Shown: one piece after another, positions 8,381-16,578 of the stretch
How positions within the stretch are numbered: the stretch's first letter is position 1
Layout of the letters: each line of letters opens with the position of its first letter
NCBI RefSeq assembly: GCF_027359575.1
Contig: NZ_CP114784.1
Location: 124,001-188,000, forward strand
Length of the DNA: 64,000 nt
Direction: 5' to 3'
Source: Prochlorococcus marinus str. MIT 0917
GTDB lineage: Bacteria; Cyanobacteriota; Cyanobacteriia; PCC-6307; Cyanobiaceae
Notes under the pieces: generated by a model
What the model was told of the DNA's origin: nothing
What the model saw: the letters and a program-made list of their open reading frames with translations, nothing else
Database searches by the model: none
Position numbers and translations under genes: made by a program

Positions 8381-8653
8381 TTGATGAAAAAAGTAGAAAA
8401 CTTAGAGGCCCCTATTGGTTGGCTCATAGATCCTCAAAATAAATGGGCTATTCATTTTGACTTTAAGGAACTTACTAATGAAAATATCTCTGCTGATTTT
8501 ACGATTGATATGTGGGGAGTTGTTCAAAGTGGTAAACCTATGACATTTAAAAGCAGAAGAAAGGTCACAAAGGAAGATTCACTTAAGACTTGGAATCAAT
8601 TGCTTTCATCAAATTGGGTTGAATTTGATTTTGATCGAGATAAGACTATTTAA
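8381..8653 (+). CDS. DUF1651-like protein
   Basis: 90 residues; two adjacent ATGs make the start uncertain by one codon. The pattern GWLIDPQNKWAIHF near the N-terminus, then GKPMTFKSRRKVTKEDSLKTW and NQLLSSNW near the C-terminus, matches the picocyanobacterial DUF1651 family (a GWL-x-DP opening, a K-SRR block, a W-x-x-L-x-x-x-x-W ending). Function unknown. DUF1651 genes are often multicopy and found in variable regions of marine cyanobacteria, which suits this neighbourhood. Confidence 0.65.
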   Translation: MMKKVENLEAPIGWLIDPQNKWAIHFDFKELTNENISADFTIDMWGVVQSGKPMTFKSRRKVTKEDSLKTWNQLLSSNWVEFDFDRDKTI

Positions 8654-8722
8654 AAAGCTTTTTAATTTATGTGCATTATCTTTTTTATTGGTTATGATAA
8701 ATACTTATTTATAATTTAAAAA

Positions 8723-8983
8723 TTGCAAAATACTTTCCAAAAACTTCTTAAATTAGCGTTTATATTCTCAACTTTAATTACTGGATGGACTTCAATCGTT
8801 TTATTATCAAATTCAACATTTAATTTAGAGATTAAGGCCTTAATAACTAAAATGTATTTGAATCAAAAGAATTTCATTGTTAATGTTCAGGAGCTTTCAC
8901 TTTTATTGGTAAAAGATGCCAATGAGCGTTTTTCTGAAAATAATCAAAGCATAATTCAATTAAAAAATTCAAAACCAGATTAA
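8723..8983 (+). CDS. Hypothetical protein with N-terminal membrane anchor
   Basis: 86 residues from a TTG start (no ATG or GTG is available upstream). An N-terminal hydrophobic segment (about residues 8-29, KLAFIFSTLITGWTSIVLLS) is followed by a mostly helical, polar C-terminal half. It could be a signal-anchor; no clear signal-peptidase site. No family recognised. No Shine-Dalgarno sequence is visible. Confidence 0.5.
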   Translation: MQNTFQKLLKLAFIFSTLITGWTSIVLLSNSTFNLEIKALITKMYLNQKNFIVNVQELSLLLVKDANERFSENNQSIIQLKNSKPD

Positions 8984-9061
8984 TAAATAATATTTTTACA
9001 TTATATTTAAGATAAACGACTATTATTAATTCGTAAATGATTAATTAGAAGATTAATAAAA

Positions 9062-9532
9062 TTGTCAAATAAAACACTTTATCTTGCTTCTCCATATGGT
9101 TTCTCTGATCATTGGAGGCTGAAGCTTTTACCTGAATTTATTACTAAACTTGAGTCTATGGGGGCATGTGTTTGGGAACCCTTTGCTAGAAATATTAATA
9201 TTGATATTTCAACTCCTGGTTGGCCTAATAAAGTTGCTTCTTCAAATTTAAATGATTTGAGGCAAGCTGATGGTTTATTTGCAATAGTTAATGGGACGCC
9301 TCCTGATGAAGGGGTAATGGTTGAGCTTGGGGTCGCTATAGCATTAGGAAAACCTACATTTCTTTTTAGAGACGACTTTCGTAAATGTACTGACTCTGAT
9401 GAATACCCGCTTAACCTAATGATTTTCCTGGCGATACCCTCTGATTCATGGAATAATTACTATTATTCTTCTTTAGATGAAATTGATTGTAAAAGTAAGG
9501 CGATTTATAAATGGTTAAGAGAAGAGATTTAA
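9062..9532 (+). CDS. Nucleoside 2-deoxyribosyltransferase-like protein
   Basis: 156 residues from TTG. It opens with LYLASPYGF, followed by a DLRQADGLFAIVNG strand and the signature PPDEGVMVELGVAIALGKPT. In the NDT family (PF05014) a Glu in the last block is the nucleophile that attacks the deoxyribose C1; Glu88 is the candidate here, with Asp82 nearby. The family exchanges or hydrolyses nucleobases on deoxynucleosides or nucleotides. Relatives occur in bacteria and phages. Substrate cannot be inferred. It sits in the small-orphan zone just before a possible MTHFR-fold protein, about 100 bp apart. Confidence 0.8.
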   Translation: MSNKTLYLASPYGFSDHWRLKLLPEFITKLESMGACVWEPFARNINIDISTPGWPNKVASSNLNDLRQADGLFAIVNGTPPDEGVMVELGVAIALGKPTFLFRDDFRKCTDSDEYPLNLMIFLAIPSDSWNNYYYSSLDEIDCKSKAIYKWLREEI

Positions 9533-9631
9533 TGGATATAATTTTCATAGTTTTATAGGAACCAAATTAAGTACTGTCCTATTTATATATGATAGGATTT
9601 ACCATGAAATTCAATTTATAGTATATGGTAA

Positions 9632-10477
9632 ATGCATGATATTCTATTTAACATGAATAATGTAAGGATAGAGATATCGTTTAAATCTTTTAATGAACTT
9701 CGTAAGATTCTTTCTTTTTATCAGAGAAATAACCTTTATAAAATTAATATACCTTGCAAGGATACGTTAAATAAAGATTTTCTATTAGAGTCGATTAAAA
9801 TTGCAAAAGTAGAGTTTCCAAATATAGATATTATTCCTCATTTTAGTATTCTGCATGAATTCAAGAGGAATAGGATTAACACTCAAAATTCTTTAATTAG
9901 CTTTATTCAGTCCATAAAATATTTTGGTTGTAAGCAGGTACTTCTTATCTCTGGTTCTAAAAAAAGGTCTACATTAGATTCTGTTTCTGCTCTATCTATG
10001 CTAAAGGATAACCCTTTATTTTTTAATGAAGAGATTTCTTTTGGCGTGGCATTTAATCCTTATCTACCAGGTTTTTTGTTTGATGAAGAGATTGCAAGAT
10101 TAGAAAAAAAACTTAAATCAGGCTTGGTAAGTTCTATCTGGCTTCAATTTGGTACTGATTATAAACTTCTAACAAGTAGGATCGAAATACTATCAACTCT
10201 GATTTCAAAGACTATTAATAATAAATCTAAAATTTCAAAAATTATGATATTTGGAAGTATTTTAATTCCATCAAGACAATTTCTAGCGAGATTTAAATTT
10301 AGACCATGGAAAGGTGTTTATTGTTCTAGTGAGTTTTTAGAATCACTAGACTCGGCTAATGAACTAGTTACACAATTATCAACAACATATAGACAGTATG
10401 AAATTTTCCCAATAATTGAAACTAATACTTCTACAGAACATGATTTATATAAATTAAAAATGACTCTTAAATTATAA
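9632..10477 (+). CDS. Possible TIM-barrel protein distantly like methylenetetrahydrofolate reductase
   Basis: 281 residues, Lys/Ile/Asn-rich. A run of features follows the MTHFR order: an IIPHFSILHEF strand, then FGCKQVLLISGSKKRST (compare the ALRGDP strand), then SFGVAFNPYLPG, then ARLEKKLKSGLVSSIWLQFG (compare the K-x-x-AGA-x-F-x-x-TQ segment). The catalytic and FAD-contacting residues of true MetF are not obvious, so a divergent or non-catalytic relative is more likely. An ATG seven codons downstream is an alternative start. Same strand as, and just after, the NDT-like gene. Confidence 0.45.
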   Translation: MHDILFNMNNVRIEISFKSFNELRKILSFYQRNNLYKINIPCKDTLNKDFLLESIKIAKVEFPNIDIIPHFSILHEFKRNRINTQNSLISFIQSIKYFGCKQVLLISGSKKRSTLDSVSALSMLKDNPLFFNEEISFGVAFNPYLPGFLFDEEIARLEKKLKSGLVSSIWLQFGTDYKLLTSRIEILSTLISKTINNKSKISKIMIFGSILIPSRQFLARFKFRPWKGVYCSSEFLESLDSANELVTQLSTTYRQYEIFPIIETNTSTEHDLYKLKMTLKL

Positions 10478-10979
10478 ACACATCAAATTTATTTATCTAA
10501 AGGTATGATTTGATATGTTTATTTTATTAATTAAAGTTCTAGTCTTAATTTTATAAATTGAGAAATCTTTGTTTATTTGAAAATCGATTGATTACTAAGC
10601 TGTGATTTTATATGTCTAGAAAATCTACCTCATTGAATGCTGGTACAAATCAAAAAAAACTATTTTACAGGAGTAACGCTTGTGTGGATTTTTCTATATC
10701 AATACGTATTGCATTACTTTGCTAGCTTGTTCATCTCTTCTCTTTTCCATGAAAGAAAGTTATCTTTTGTGTTATGAAAACCTTTTTCCTTTTTGAGTTA
10801 ATAATTTTTCGCGATAATAATTTATCCTTTTACCTTTTAAATCTTCTCTGATTCTTTTTAGTTGGATTTAGTATTACTCCTTTGAATCTTGTTATAGTTT
10901 TTTGTTTGGTTGAAGTCGACCTATTCTTCGCAGTCGATCGAAAATTCCATTAATTTAGTTTAAAGGAACAACTTAAAAA
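10478..10979. other. Intergenic stretch without a firm gene
   Basis: About 500 bp. One 37-codon frame from the ATG at 10612 is open but has no supporting features. The rest is AT-rich with no tRNA, terminator or recognisable ncRNA. The AAGGA at about 10962 probably serves the next gene. Confidence 0.4.
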
Positions 10980-11183
10980 ATGTTTTCATCAAGAAAAAAA
11001 ACACCTAAAAAGAGCGTTTCTCAGTCAAATTCTTTTGCTGCTGATACCTTTTTGCTTAGGAGAGGATCTGAAGCTACCAGGTATAAGGTCGCTTCCTTGA
11101 TGATGTTTGTTGCTGGTTTTGGCTTGCTAACTTTAGGAACTTGGGTCCTTAATGATTTTAATTTTCTTACTTTTACAAACTGA
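10980..11183 (+). CDS. Small basic membrane protein (67 aa)
   Basis: MFSSRKKTPKKSVSQSN... A strongly basic N-terminal tail (Arg/Lys in residues 5-12) leads through a polar stretch to one hydrophobic segment (about residues 38-58, VASLMMFVAGFGLLTLGTWVL). The positive-inside rule puts the N-terminus in the cytoplasm. AAGGA about 13 bp upstream is a plausible ribosome-binding site. The opposite-strand frame over the same DNA is its shadow. No family recognised. Confidence 0.65.
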   Translation: MFSSRKKTPKKSVSQSNSFAADTFLLRRGSEATRYKVASLMMFVAGFGLLTLGTWVLNDFNFLTFTN

Positions 11184-11326
11184 TCAAGCAAGTTAACTTT
11201 TTTAAAAAATGAAGGTTTCAATCTTTCATGCTATTTTGACACTTAATTAGTAAATCCTTATCTTTATAAGCTATCAATTAAAAATTCGCACTTATTACTC
11301 TAAGGTTAAGTAATCGCAATAATTAA

Positions 11327-11662
11327 ATGTCAAATTCTTGGGATGAATATTTCGCACATTACTCTGATTGGGACGAATCACATTGTTTTAATGTAAGACT
11401 GGAACTCAAATTTGAGGAAGAGATCAAGAAGCTTGGTTATGTCGAATACGTTAACTCTGATGATATGTATCTAATAGATAATAATATTTCTAATAAAAAC
11501 CTCCCAATAAGTAAAACTTATAAAAAGAATAAAAATGAGCTCTTCTTATCTTTTGAGGTGCCTTATGATTGGTCGATTGATACGGATTGGGAGGATAAGG
11601 CTCTTGTACTCCTTGGGCTATGTGATGAGTGGGTAATAGACTCTTCTGTAGAGGATAAATAG
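11327..11662 (+). CDS. Acidic hypothetical protein (111 aa)
   Basis: Rich in Asp, Glu and Trp (MSNSWDEYFAHYSDWDESH..., ending DEWVIDSSVEDK). Soluble, with no membrane segment. The Trp/Asp-rich ends and central charged strands suggest a small alpha/beta domain. No family recognised. The frame is isolated and looks coding. Confidence 0.65.
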   Translation: MSNSWDEYFAHYSDWDESHCFNVRLELKFEEEIKKLGYVEYVNSDDMYLIDNNISNKNLPISKTYKKNKNELFLSFEVPYDWSIDTDWEDKALVLLGLCDEWVIDSSVEDK

Positions 11663-11718
11663 TAATTATTTTAGTATTCTTTTAAATTTGAATTTATAAA
11701 TTTCTTTTTTACTTATTT

Positions 11719-11985
11719 CTATGAGTAGAAAATAAGTGCAAGACCTTTTTGAGTTAAATAAAATTCTTTCTCTTCTCTACTTAAGTCCATTGCTAATTCC
11801 TCTCCTTCTTTTATAGCTTGTTCATAAGGAGGTTTTGAGTGAGAATTTCCTTTGAAAATTGCTGCTATTCCTAATGGAGTCGCATTCCATGCGAAATTAG
11901 CTGTTTCTCCAATCGGAGGCTGATTTAACGCTTCTTCAAGAAGATTTGATGAATTTGATTTTGGTCGAGTTGCTGTTGATGTCAT
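11719..11985 (-). CDS. Hypothetical protein (88 aa)
   Basis: MTSTATRPKSNSSNLLEEAL... A polar N-terminus is followed by NQPPIGETANFAWNATPLGIAA and an acidic helix (AIKEGEELAMDLSREEKEF). Soluble, no Cys. No family recognised; the sequence is not low-complexity and coding is likely. Confidence 0.6.
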   Translation of the reverse strand: MTSTATRPKSNSSNLLEEALNQPPIGETANFAWNATPLGIAAIFKGNSHSKPPYEQAIKEGEELAMDLSREEKEFYLTQKGLALIFYS

Positions 11986-12182
11986 GCTTATTTTTAAGAT
12001 TTCTTATAAAAAGAACTTTTTAGTGATCCTTAAAAGAACAATGCATTCACTTTCTAACTCATTGGATTGTTTTATGCGTCATTTTTGTTGATCTCTGCAT
12101 TCTTTATAATGGCCCAGCCTTTTAATTATTTACTAGTTTTAGATAGATTTTGATTTAATAAAATCATTTTAAAATATTCATA

Positions 12183-12578
12183 TTATTTATTTTTTTCCAT
12201 TTCTTGAAATATAATAAATTGTTTAAACTGTTCAAATAACTCTTCGTTAAACTTTTCTCTGGATTTGGATACATTAACCTCTGAATTGTTGTTGTACGGT
12301 TTTATGTTGTAAGTTATACCATTATCTGAGATTAATTCATCAAGATCATTATTTCTGGAGTATGAATTATCATTATTATTTTCCTTGCCATAAAGTTTCT
12401 TTCTAAATAGATCATTATTACTTTGAATATCAAGTCCCAATCTAGCTTTCAACGCCTCTTCGACTAATATACCTACTACCTTTGACTGGCTTAGTTTTTC
12501 TTTATTTGCAATTTTGGTTATTGTCTCTTGAGCCTTAATTGATGGAAGATAGCCAATCCTTTTTCTTATGGAGGGCAT
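12183..12578 (-). CDS. Ribbon-helix-helix (CopG/Arc-type) DNA-binding protein
   Basis: 131 residues. Residues 1-48 read as a beta strand followed by two helices (RKRIGYLPSIKAQETITKIA, then KLSQSKVVGILVEEALKAR), the pattern of RHH repressors that bind DNA as dimers through the strand. The rest is an Asn-rich linker (about residues 53-105) and a short C-terminal helix. RHH proteins often act as antitoxins or plasmid-type repressors; no toxin is recognisable next to it. A 58-residue frame lies 83 bp upstream on the same strand and may be co-transcribed. Confidence 0.65.
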   Translation of the reverse strand: MPSIRKRIGYLPSIKAQETITKIANKEKLSQSKVVGILVEEALKARLGLDIQSNNDLFRKKLYGKENNNDNSYSRNNDLDELISDNGITYNIKPYNNNSEVNVSKSREKFNEELFEQFKQFIIFQEMEKNK

Positions 12579-12661
12579 ATATAGAGATTTAGATTAACTT
12601 TAATTTACTTTGGCTTTTGGTTTGATTCTAAATATTTTTTTATTCCTTGACCTAATATTTT

Positions 12662-12838
12662 TTAAAATATCCAATCAGCCAACATTATTTTTGCTTTCTC
12701 AAATTCATTATTAGCCTTAAGCTCATTTATTTTTTTTAGTGCTGAATAAGCCATTTCTCCTTTATCCCAAAAACGAATGTGATTTATAGGGCTTAAAAGA
12801 TTAGAATCAATACCAGATTTTGTATTTTTTTTAGGCAT
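12662..12838 (-). CDS. Small hypothetical protein upstream of the RHH gene (58 aa)
   Basis: Open frame MPKKNTKSGIDSNLLSPINH...MLADWIF. Basic N-terminus, then a helical Lys/Glu-rich half (GEMAYSALKKINELKANNEF). Soluble. Same strand as the ribbon-helix-helix gene, 83 bp apart, so an operon is possible. No family recognised; whether it is a partner of the RHH protein is speculation. Confidence 0.5.
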   Translation of the reverse strand: MPKKNTKSGIDSNLLSPINHIRFWDKGEMAYSALKKINELKANNEFEKAKIMLADWIF

Positions 12839-13012
12839 TAGTCTCTATATAAGGATTTATTTCTAAATTTGAATTAAATATTCATATTCAATTCCAGAAT
12901 AGACTATTGACTCACCGTTCTATAAAATCCAAAAAAAATACTGAAATAAATTCTATAGGGATTTAGTACTACAAATAGTTGATTTCTCAAATATTTTACT
13001 TTGATAAAGTAT

Positions 13013-13228
13013 CTAGTTCTTTTTGTCTTCTGGAAATTCTGGTTTCTCTTTCTTCTTTCTCCTGCCGTCTGAAAGCTCTAGTAAAGTTGAAAGTTGTTCA
13101 TATACTGATCTGAGTGATGATAACTCTGGCAGTAAACCATCATTCCTGAGGTCTTCATCCATATATCTAAGCTCTTGTCTGACATAGGAGAGAATTGATT
13201 TTGCTTCATCTCTTTTTGGGCCAGCCAT
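13013..13228 (-). CDS. Small protein, paralogue A of a pair (71 aa)
   Basis: MAGPKRDEAKSILSYVRQEL... It is clearly homologous to the protein at 16271-16474. Shared blocks are KR-x-E, YVRQELR/YIRQELR, GLLPELS, a VY-x-x-L spacing and a Lys-rich KPEF ending. The sequence predicts two helices joined at the GLLPELS turn with a basic tail. No named family. A frame offset by one base over the same DNA (13078-13260) is a shadow. Confidence 0.75.
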   Translation of the reverse strand: MAGPKRDEAKSILSYVRQELRYMDEDLRNDGLLPELSSLRSVYEQLSTLLELSDGRRKKKEKPEFPEDKKN

Positions 13229-13392
13229 ATTTTTTTAAATTTTTTGAAAAGATACAACAAAAAAGAACTGAATTAATATTTCAACTGCGAATCAAGACAA
13301 TGTTTCTTTATTTAATATCACTTTTGGTTTAAATTATAATCTTACTTAATTTTTTAATTTATCTTTGACTCAATAAATAAAAGTAATAAATA

Positions 13393-13430
13393 AATAATTT
13401 ATATATTATATTATTAATATATAAATTATT
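13393..13430. repeat. All-AT perfect inverted repeat
   Basis: Arms 13393-13408 and 13415-13430 are perfectly complementary over 16 bp with a 6-nt loop, made only of A and T. It lies 13 bp before the ATG of the flavoprotein gene at 13444. It may be an operator or a weak leader hairpin, or a chance product of the extreme AT content. Confidence 0.45.
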
Positions 13431-13443
13431 GTAAGTTTATTTT

Positions 13444-14658
13444 TTGATGATTTCAGATCTTGTCATTATTGGTGGTGGAGCCTCTGGTTTTATGGGGGCA
13501 ATCACAGCTATTAATAGTGGACTTCGATCTGTAGTAATACTAGAAGGTACCTCAAAAGTACTTGAAAAAGTTAGAATTAGTGGTGGTGGTAGATGTAATT
13601 TAACTAACTCATGTTGCGAGATCTCAAATTTAGTAAATAATTATCCGAGAGGAGAAAAGCAACTAATAGGTTTATTTAATAGATTTTCTACAACTCAAGC
13701 TTTTGATTGGTTTGAAAAAAAAGGACTAAGTCTTAAAATAGAGAAAGATGGCCGAGTATTCCCCAGTTCTGATTCTTCAGAAGAAGTTGTAAAATGTTTG
13801 ACGTCTGTTGCTAAAAGATCTGGTGTAAAGATATTCACTAATTCTCATGTAAAGCAAATTAGCAAGATAAATGAGGGCTTCAATTTATTAGTTAAAGGAA
13901 AGAATTCGTATGAAACAAAAAATGTTTTGATTTGTACTGGGGGGCATCCTAGTGGTCGCAGATTGGCTAAAAGTCTTGGACACTCAATTGTTAAACCTGT
14001 GCCATCTCTTTTTTCGTTTTCTTCTTCTGAAAACTCATTAAGAACTTGTTCAGGTATAACTTTGAATGTTCAAATTAAACTTACCGTTAACAAAAAAAGA
14101 TTTACCGAAACAGGTCCTGTTTTGATTACTCACAAAGGCTTTAGTGGCCCAGTGATTTTAAGGCTCTCTGCATTTGGTGCAAGAAATCTAAACGCAAATA
14201 AATACAATGGTGAATTAAGAATAAATTGGCTTTGTATTAATGAGGATGAAGCTAGATTAAAAATTGATTTATATAAATTAGAGAATGGTAAGAAATTAGT
14301 ATTTAATAATAAACCTTTTCCTAAGATACCTAGAAGCTTATGGAAAGCTCTTCTATCAAGCTTAAATATTGATACCAAATTAAAATGGTCGGATATTTCT
14401 AAATTTGAAAAAGAGTCTTTGGTGAAATCTTTAATAATGAAAAAATACTTAATAAATAGTCGTGGTCCTTTTGGTGAGGAATTTGTAACTGCTGGTGGAG
14501 TATCACTTAAGGAAATTAATTTTAAAACTATGGAAAGTAAATTATGCAAAGGGCTATTCTTTGCAGGAGAAGTCCTAGATATTGATGGTGTTACTGGCGG
14601 TTTTAATTTCCAGCATTGCTGGACAAGTGGATGGGTGGCAGGAAATTCATTTGTTTGA
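13444..14658 (+). CDS. BaiN/YhiN (HI0933) family flavoprotein
   Basis: 404 residues. It starts with an FAD-binding Rossmann motif (DLVIIGGGASGFMGAI) and the family signature VRISGGGRCNLTNS about 45 residues later. The C-terminal FAD-contact block includes VTAGGVSLKEI and FFAGEVLDIDGVTGGFNFQ. This is the usual arrangement and length (about 400) of HI0933-family NAD(P)/FAD oxidoreductases. Substrate in cyanobacteria is unknown. Two adjacent ATGs leave the start ambiguous by one codon. An AT palindrome precedes it. The minus-strand frame at 14130-14549 is its shadow. Confidence 0.9.
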   Translation: MMISDLVIIGGGASGFMGAITAINSGLRSVVILEGTSKVLEKVRISGGGRCNLTNSCCEISNLVNNYPRGEKQLIGLFNRFSTTQAFDWFEKKGLSLKIEKDGRVFPSSDSSEEVVKCLTSVAKRSGVKIFTNSHVKQISKINEGFNLLVKGKNSYETKNVLICTGGHPSGRRLAKSLGHSIVKPVPSLFSFSSSENSLRTCSGITLNVQIKLTVNKKRFTETGPVLITHKGFSGPVILRLSAFGARNLNANKYNGELRINWLCINEDEARLKIDLYKLENGKKLVFNNKPFPKIPRSLWKALLSSLNIDTKLKWSDISKFEKESLVKSLIMKKYLINSRGPFGEEFVTAGGVSLKEINFKTMESKLCKGLFFAGEVLDIDGVTGGFNFQHCWTSGWVAGNSFV

Positions 14659-14739
14659 ATTTTTCATAAATAGATTTACTCCCTATGTGTGTTTAAGTTC
14701 TATACCTTCGAAATACTATTAATATAGATAAATTTATAT

Positions 14740-14823
14740 TTACCCAAGTGAGGCAATTAGTGCCGGTATTGCAACTGCTATTAGACCAACAGCAGCTGTC
14801 GCAGTAAGTAATGATGTGCTCAC
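14740..14823 (-). CDS. Possible 27-residue hydrophobic peptide
   Basis: A frame from GTG reads VSTSLLTATAAVGLIAVAIP followed by ALIASLG and a stop. It is almost entirely one membrane helix, the size and look of the smallest photosystem or cytochrome b6f subunits, but it does not match one I can name. An in-frame TAA lies two codons before the GTG. The block is less AT-rich than its surroundings, which favours a real gene. No ribosome-binding site is visible. Confidence 0.35.
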   Translation of the reverse strand: MSTSLLTATAAVGLIAVAIPALIASLG

Positions 14824-15008
14824 AGCTTATTTGCTTTTAAAGTAATTATACATAATAGATTTTATTGCTCTTGTAAAGATTAATACTATTTATTAGAACT
14901 TTCTACGCTCCCTTATCATTGATCAAAATAGTTAATTCAAAGGGCTAAAAATTTAATAAATAAGCTCTAAATTAATTCTTATACTAATTCCTGAAGCACT
15001 TAAGATCA

Positions 15009-15066
15009 AAAGCACCTAGACCTTTACGATGAGTATTAATACTTATCGTAAAGGTCTAGGTGCTTT
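15009..15066. repeat. 58-nt palindrome with no loop
   Basis: The two 29-nt halves (15009-15037 and 15038-15066) are reverse complements apart from one G-T position; the outer 22 bp on each side are perfect. There is no spacer and no T-tract, so it is not a typical terminator. It lies in a 466-bp gap, about 60 bp upstream of the DoxX gene. It could be a cruciform-forming element, a protein-binding site or a small mobile repeat. Only one copy was noticed in the window. Confidence 0.85.
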
Positions 15067-15124
15067 GCTTCCACGCTTTATGCGCTTACATCTCTAAAGT
15101 CCATTGCATTAGTTATGGGTTAAA

Positions 15125-15679
15125 TTGCTCAATTCAATCTTCTATAAATCAGTATTCAAAAATTTTGCTTTTCTTGTTTTAAGAGTTTTTACTGGATCAC
15201 TTTTAATACATCATGGATTTGAAAAGCTAAATGATATTAACAATTTTGCTGATGCTTTTGTACGCCCTCTGCACCTACCCTTTCCTATTACACTTTCCTA
15301 CGTGGCTGCGGGGTCTGAAATCGGTGGAAGCTGGTTGTTGATACTCGGCCTTGGTACAAGATTAGGAGCTGCTGCAATACTTGGGACCATGAGTGTAGCT
15401 ATCTACCATGCAATCGTTACTTCAGGTTTTAATATTTATTTGTTAGAACTTTTAGCGCTTTACTTTGCGTCTGCTTTCTCGATAATTTTGTTGGGACCAG
15501 GTATGTTCTCTGCTGATTATCTAATCAAGGAAATACTTAAAACTAGGCTTCATTTTATTACTTCAATTTTTAATAATGATCCATCAAACAAATTACTATT
15601 GCCTTCAAATAGTGAATTAAATAAATCTATAAAACAAAAGAAATCATTTGAATTTCCCTTTTCTAGCTTTTTATCTTGA
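15125..15679 (+). CDS. DoxX family membrane protein
   Basis: 184 residues from TTG (the nearby ATG at 15113 runs into a stop). LVLRVFTGSLLIHHGFEKL is the typical DoxX opening. It is followed by membrane helices with SYVAAGSEIGGSWLLILGLG and TRLGAAAILGTMSVAIYHA, giving the usual four-helix layout. DoxX proteins are integral membrane proteins linked in some bacteria to redox and thiol stress; the cyanobacterial role is unknown. The polar C-terminal tail of about 45 residues is longer than the minimal domain. Confidence 0.8.
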   Translation: MLNSIFYKSVFKNFAFLVLRVFTGSLLIHHGFEKLNDINNFADAFVRPLHLPFPITLSYVAAGSEIGGSWLLILGLGTRLGAAAILGTMSVAIYHAIVTSGFNIYLLELLALYFASAFSIILLGPGMFSADYLIKEILKTRLHFITSIFNNDPSNKLLLPSNSELNKSIKQKKSFEFPFSSFLS

Positions 15680-15689
15680 TGATGGATAA

Positions 15690-16004
15690 TTATTTTTTAC
15701 TAACTTCTTTCTTTTTTGTTGATAAGTAGAACCACATCCAAGTGGGTAATGTAATAAAAAAACCAATTAGTATGATATAGCTTCTTGTAGTATTCCAAGC
15801 TGCTTCATCACATTTTTCTTTAATTTTGCTAGAAGGGATTACTTTACTGCTTAAATTTCTACAAATATTTAGCCCATGTATACTAAGAGTGCCATAAGTT
15901 ATGGCTGTTGGGACTGTTGCAAGGGATATTGCGAGTATTAAATTGCCCAGCCTCAGGTTGAGGTCTTTTCTTTTTTGTTGATCCATATATATATTTTTAA
16001 CCAT
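15690..16004 (-). CDS. Two-span membrane protein (up to 104 aa)
   Basis: Begins MVKNIYMDQQKRKDLNLRLG; the ATG at residue 7 is an alternative start. Two hydrophobic segments (about residues 19-40 and 73-93) flank a polar loop with two Cys (NICRNLSS... KEKCDEAAW) that would lie outside the cytoplasm and could form a disulfide. A basic C-terminus (TKKKEVSKK) follows. It converges with DoxX, 10 bp apart. No family recognised. Confidence 0.65.
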   Translation of the reverse strand: MVKNIYMDQQKRKDLNLRLGNLILAISLATVPTAITYGTLSIHGLNICRNLSSKVIPSSKIKEKCDEAAWNTTRSYIILIGFFITLPTWMWFYLSTKKKEVSKK

Positions 16005-16270
16005 ATCTAAGATATGGCAAAGTATATTTGTTATTTTTTTACAAAGCAGTAAGCCTTTTCGGCATTGGCTCTACAATTTTTACTCTCAATCTTTAAAATT
16101 CAATATCTCTCTGATTTTCTTGTAAATAATAGTTTTATATGTTTTATGTAATTAAATTGCTTGAAAGTTTGGAGATAACTTGTGGGTTTATAAATTTTGT
16201 AAATTTGTAGATGCTTTATATACTAATATTAGGCTAAGGCTAACTCCTAGTTGCAATTAGCTATTTTATA

Positions 16271-16474
16271 ATGTCCACAAGTAAGAGAGAAGAAGTTAGT
16301 TCGCATTTGCGTTATATCAGGCAAGAACTTCGGGACTTGGATCAAATGCTTGGCCAGTATGGCTTATTGCCTGAGTTGTCTGAGCTGAAAGAGGTCTATA
16401 ACTCTTTAGATGCTCTTCATCAATTACTTTCAGGTAAAGTTAAAAAGAAACCTAAGCCCGAGTTTGACGATTGA
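16271..16474 (+). CDS. Small protein, paralogue B of a pair (67 aa)
   Basis: MSTSKREEVSSHLRYIRQEL... aligns end to end with the protein at 13013-13228 (opposite strand, 3 kb away). It shares YIRQELR, GLLPELSEL, the VY-x-x-L-x-x-L spacing and a KPKPEF tail, roughly half of positions identical by eye. Two predicted helices and a basic tail. Conservation of a duplicated copy argues that both are expressed. Function unknown. Confidence 0.75.
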   Translation: MSTSKREEVSSHLRYIRQELRDLDQMLGQYGLLPELSELKEVYNSLDALHQLLSGKVKKKPKPEFDD

Positions 16475-16578
16475 AATCATTAATTACTATTTGAATAAAA
16501 ATTTAAAATAGATTGGATAAATTTTTTATTTTAATGTTTTCTACTATGCATTTTTCAATGGTGCTTGCAAAAAAATAA

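Noticed and set aside
10612-10725. 37-codon frame beginning MSRKSTSLNA
   Set aside because: No membrane segment, motif, ribosome-binding site or compositional support.
14130-14549. 139-codon minus-strand frame inside the flavoprotein gene
   Set aside because: Fully antisense to a gene with clear FAD motifs; composition is that of a shadow frame.
15009-15066. Reading the 58-nt palindrome as a transcription terminator
   Set aside because: There is no T-run on either side and no gene ends shortly before it on the plus strand.
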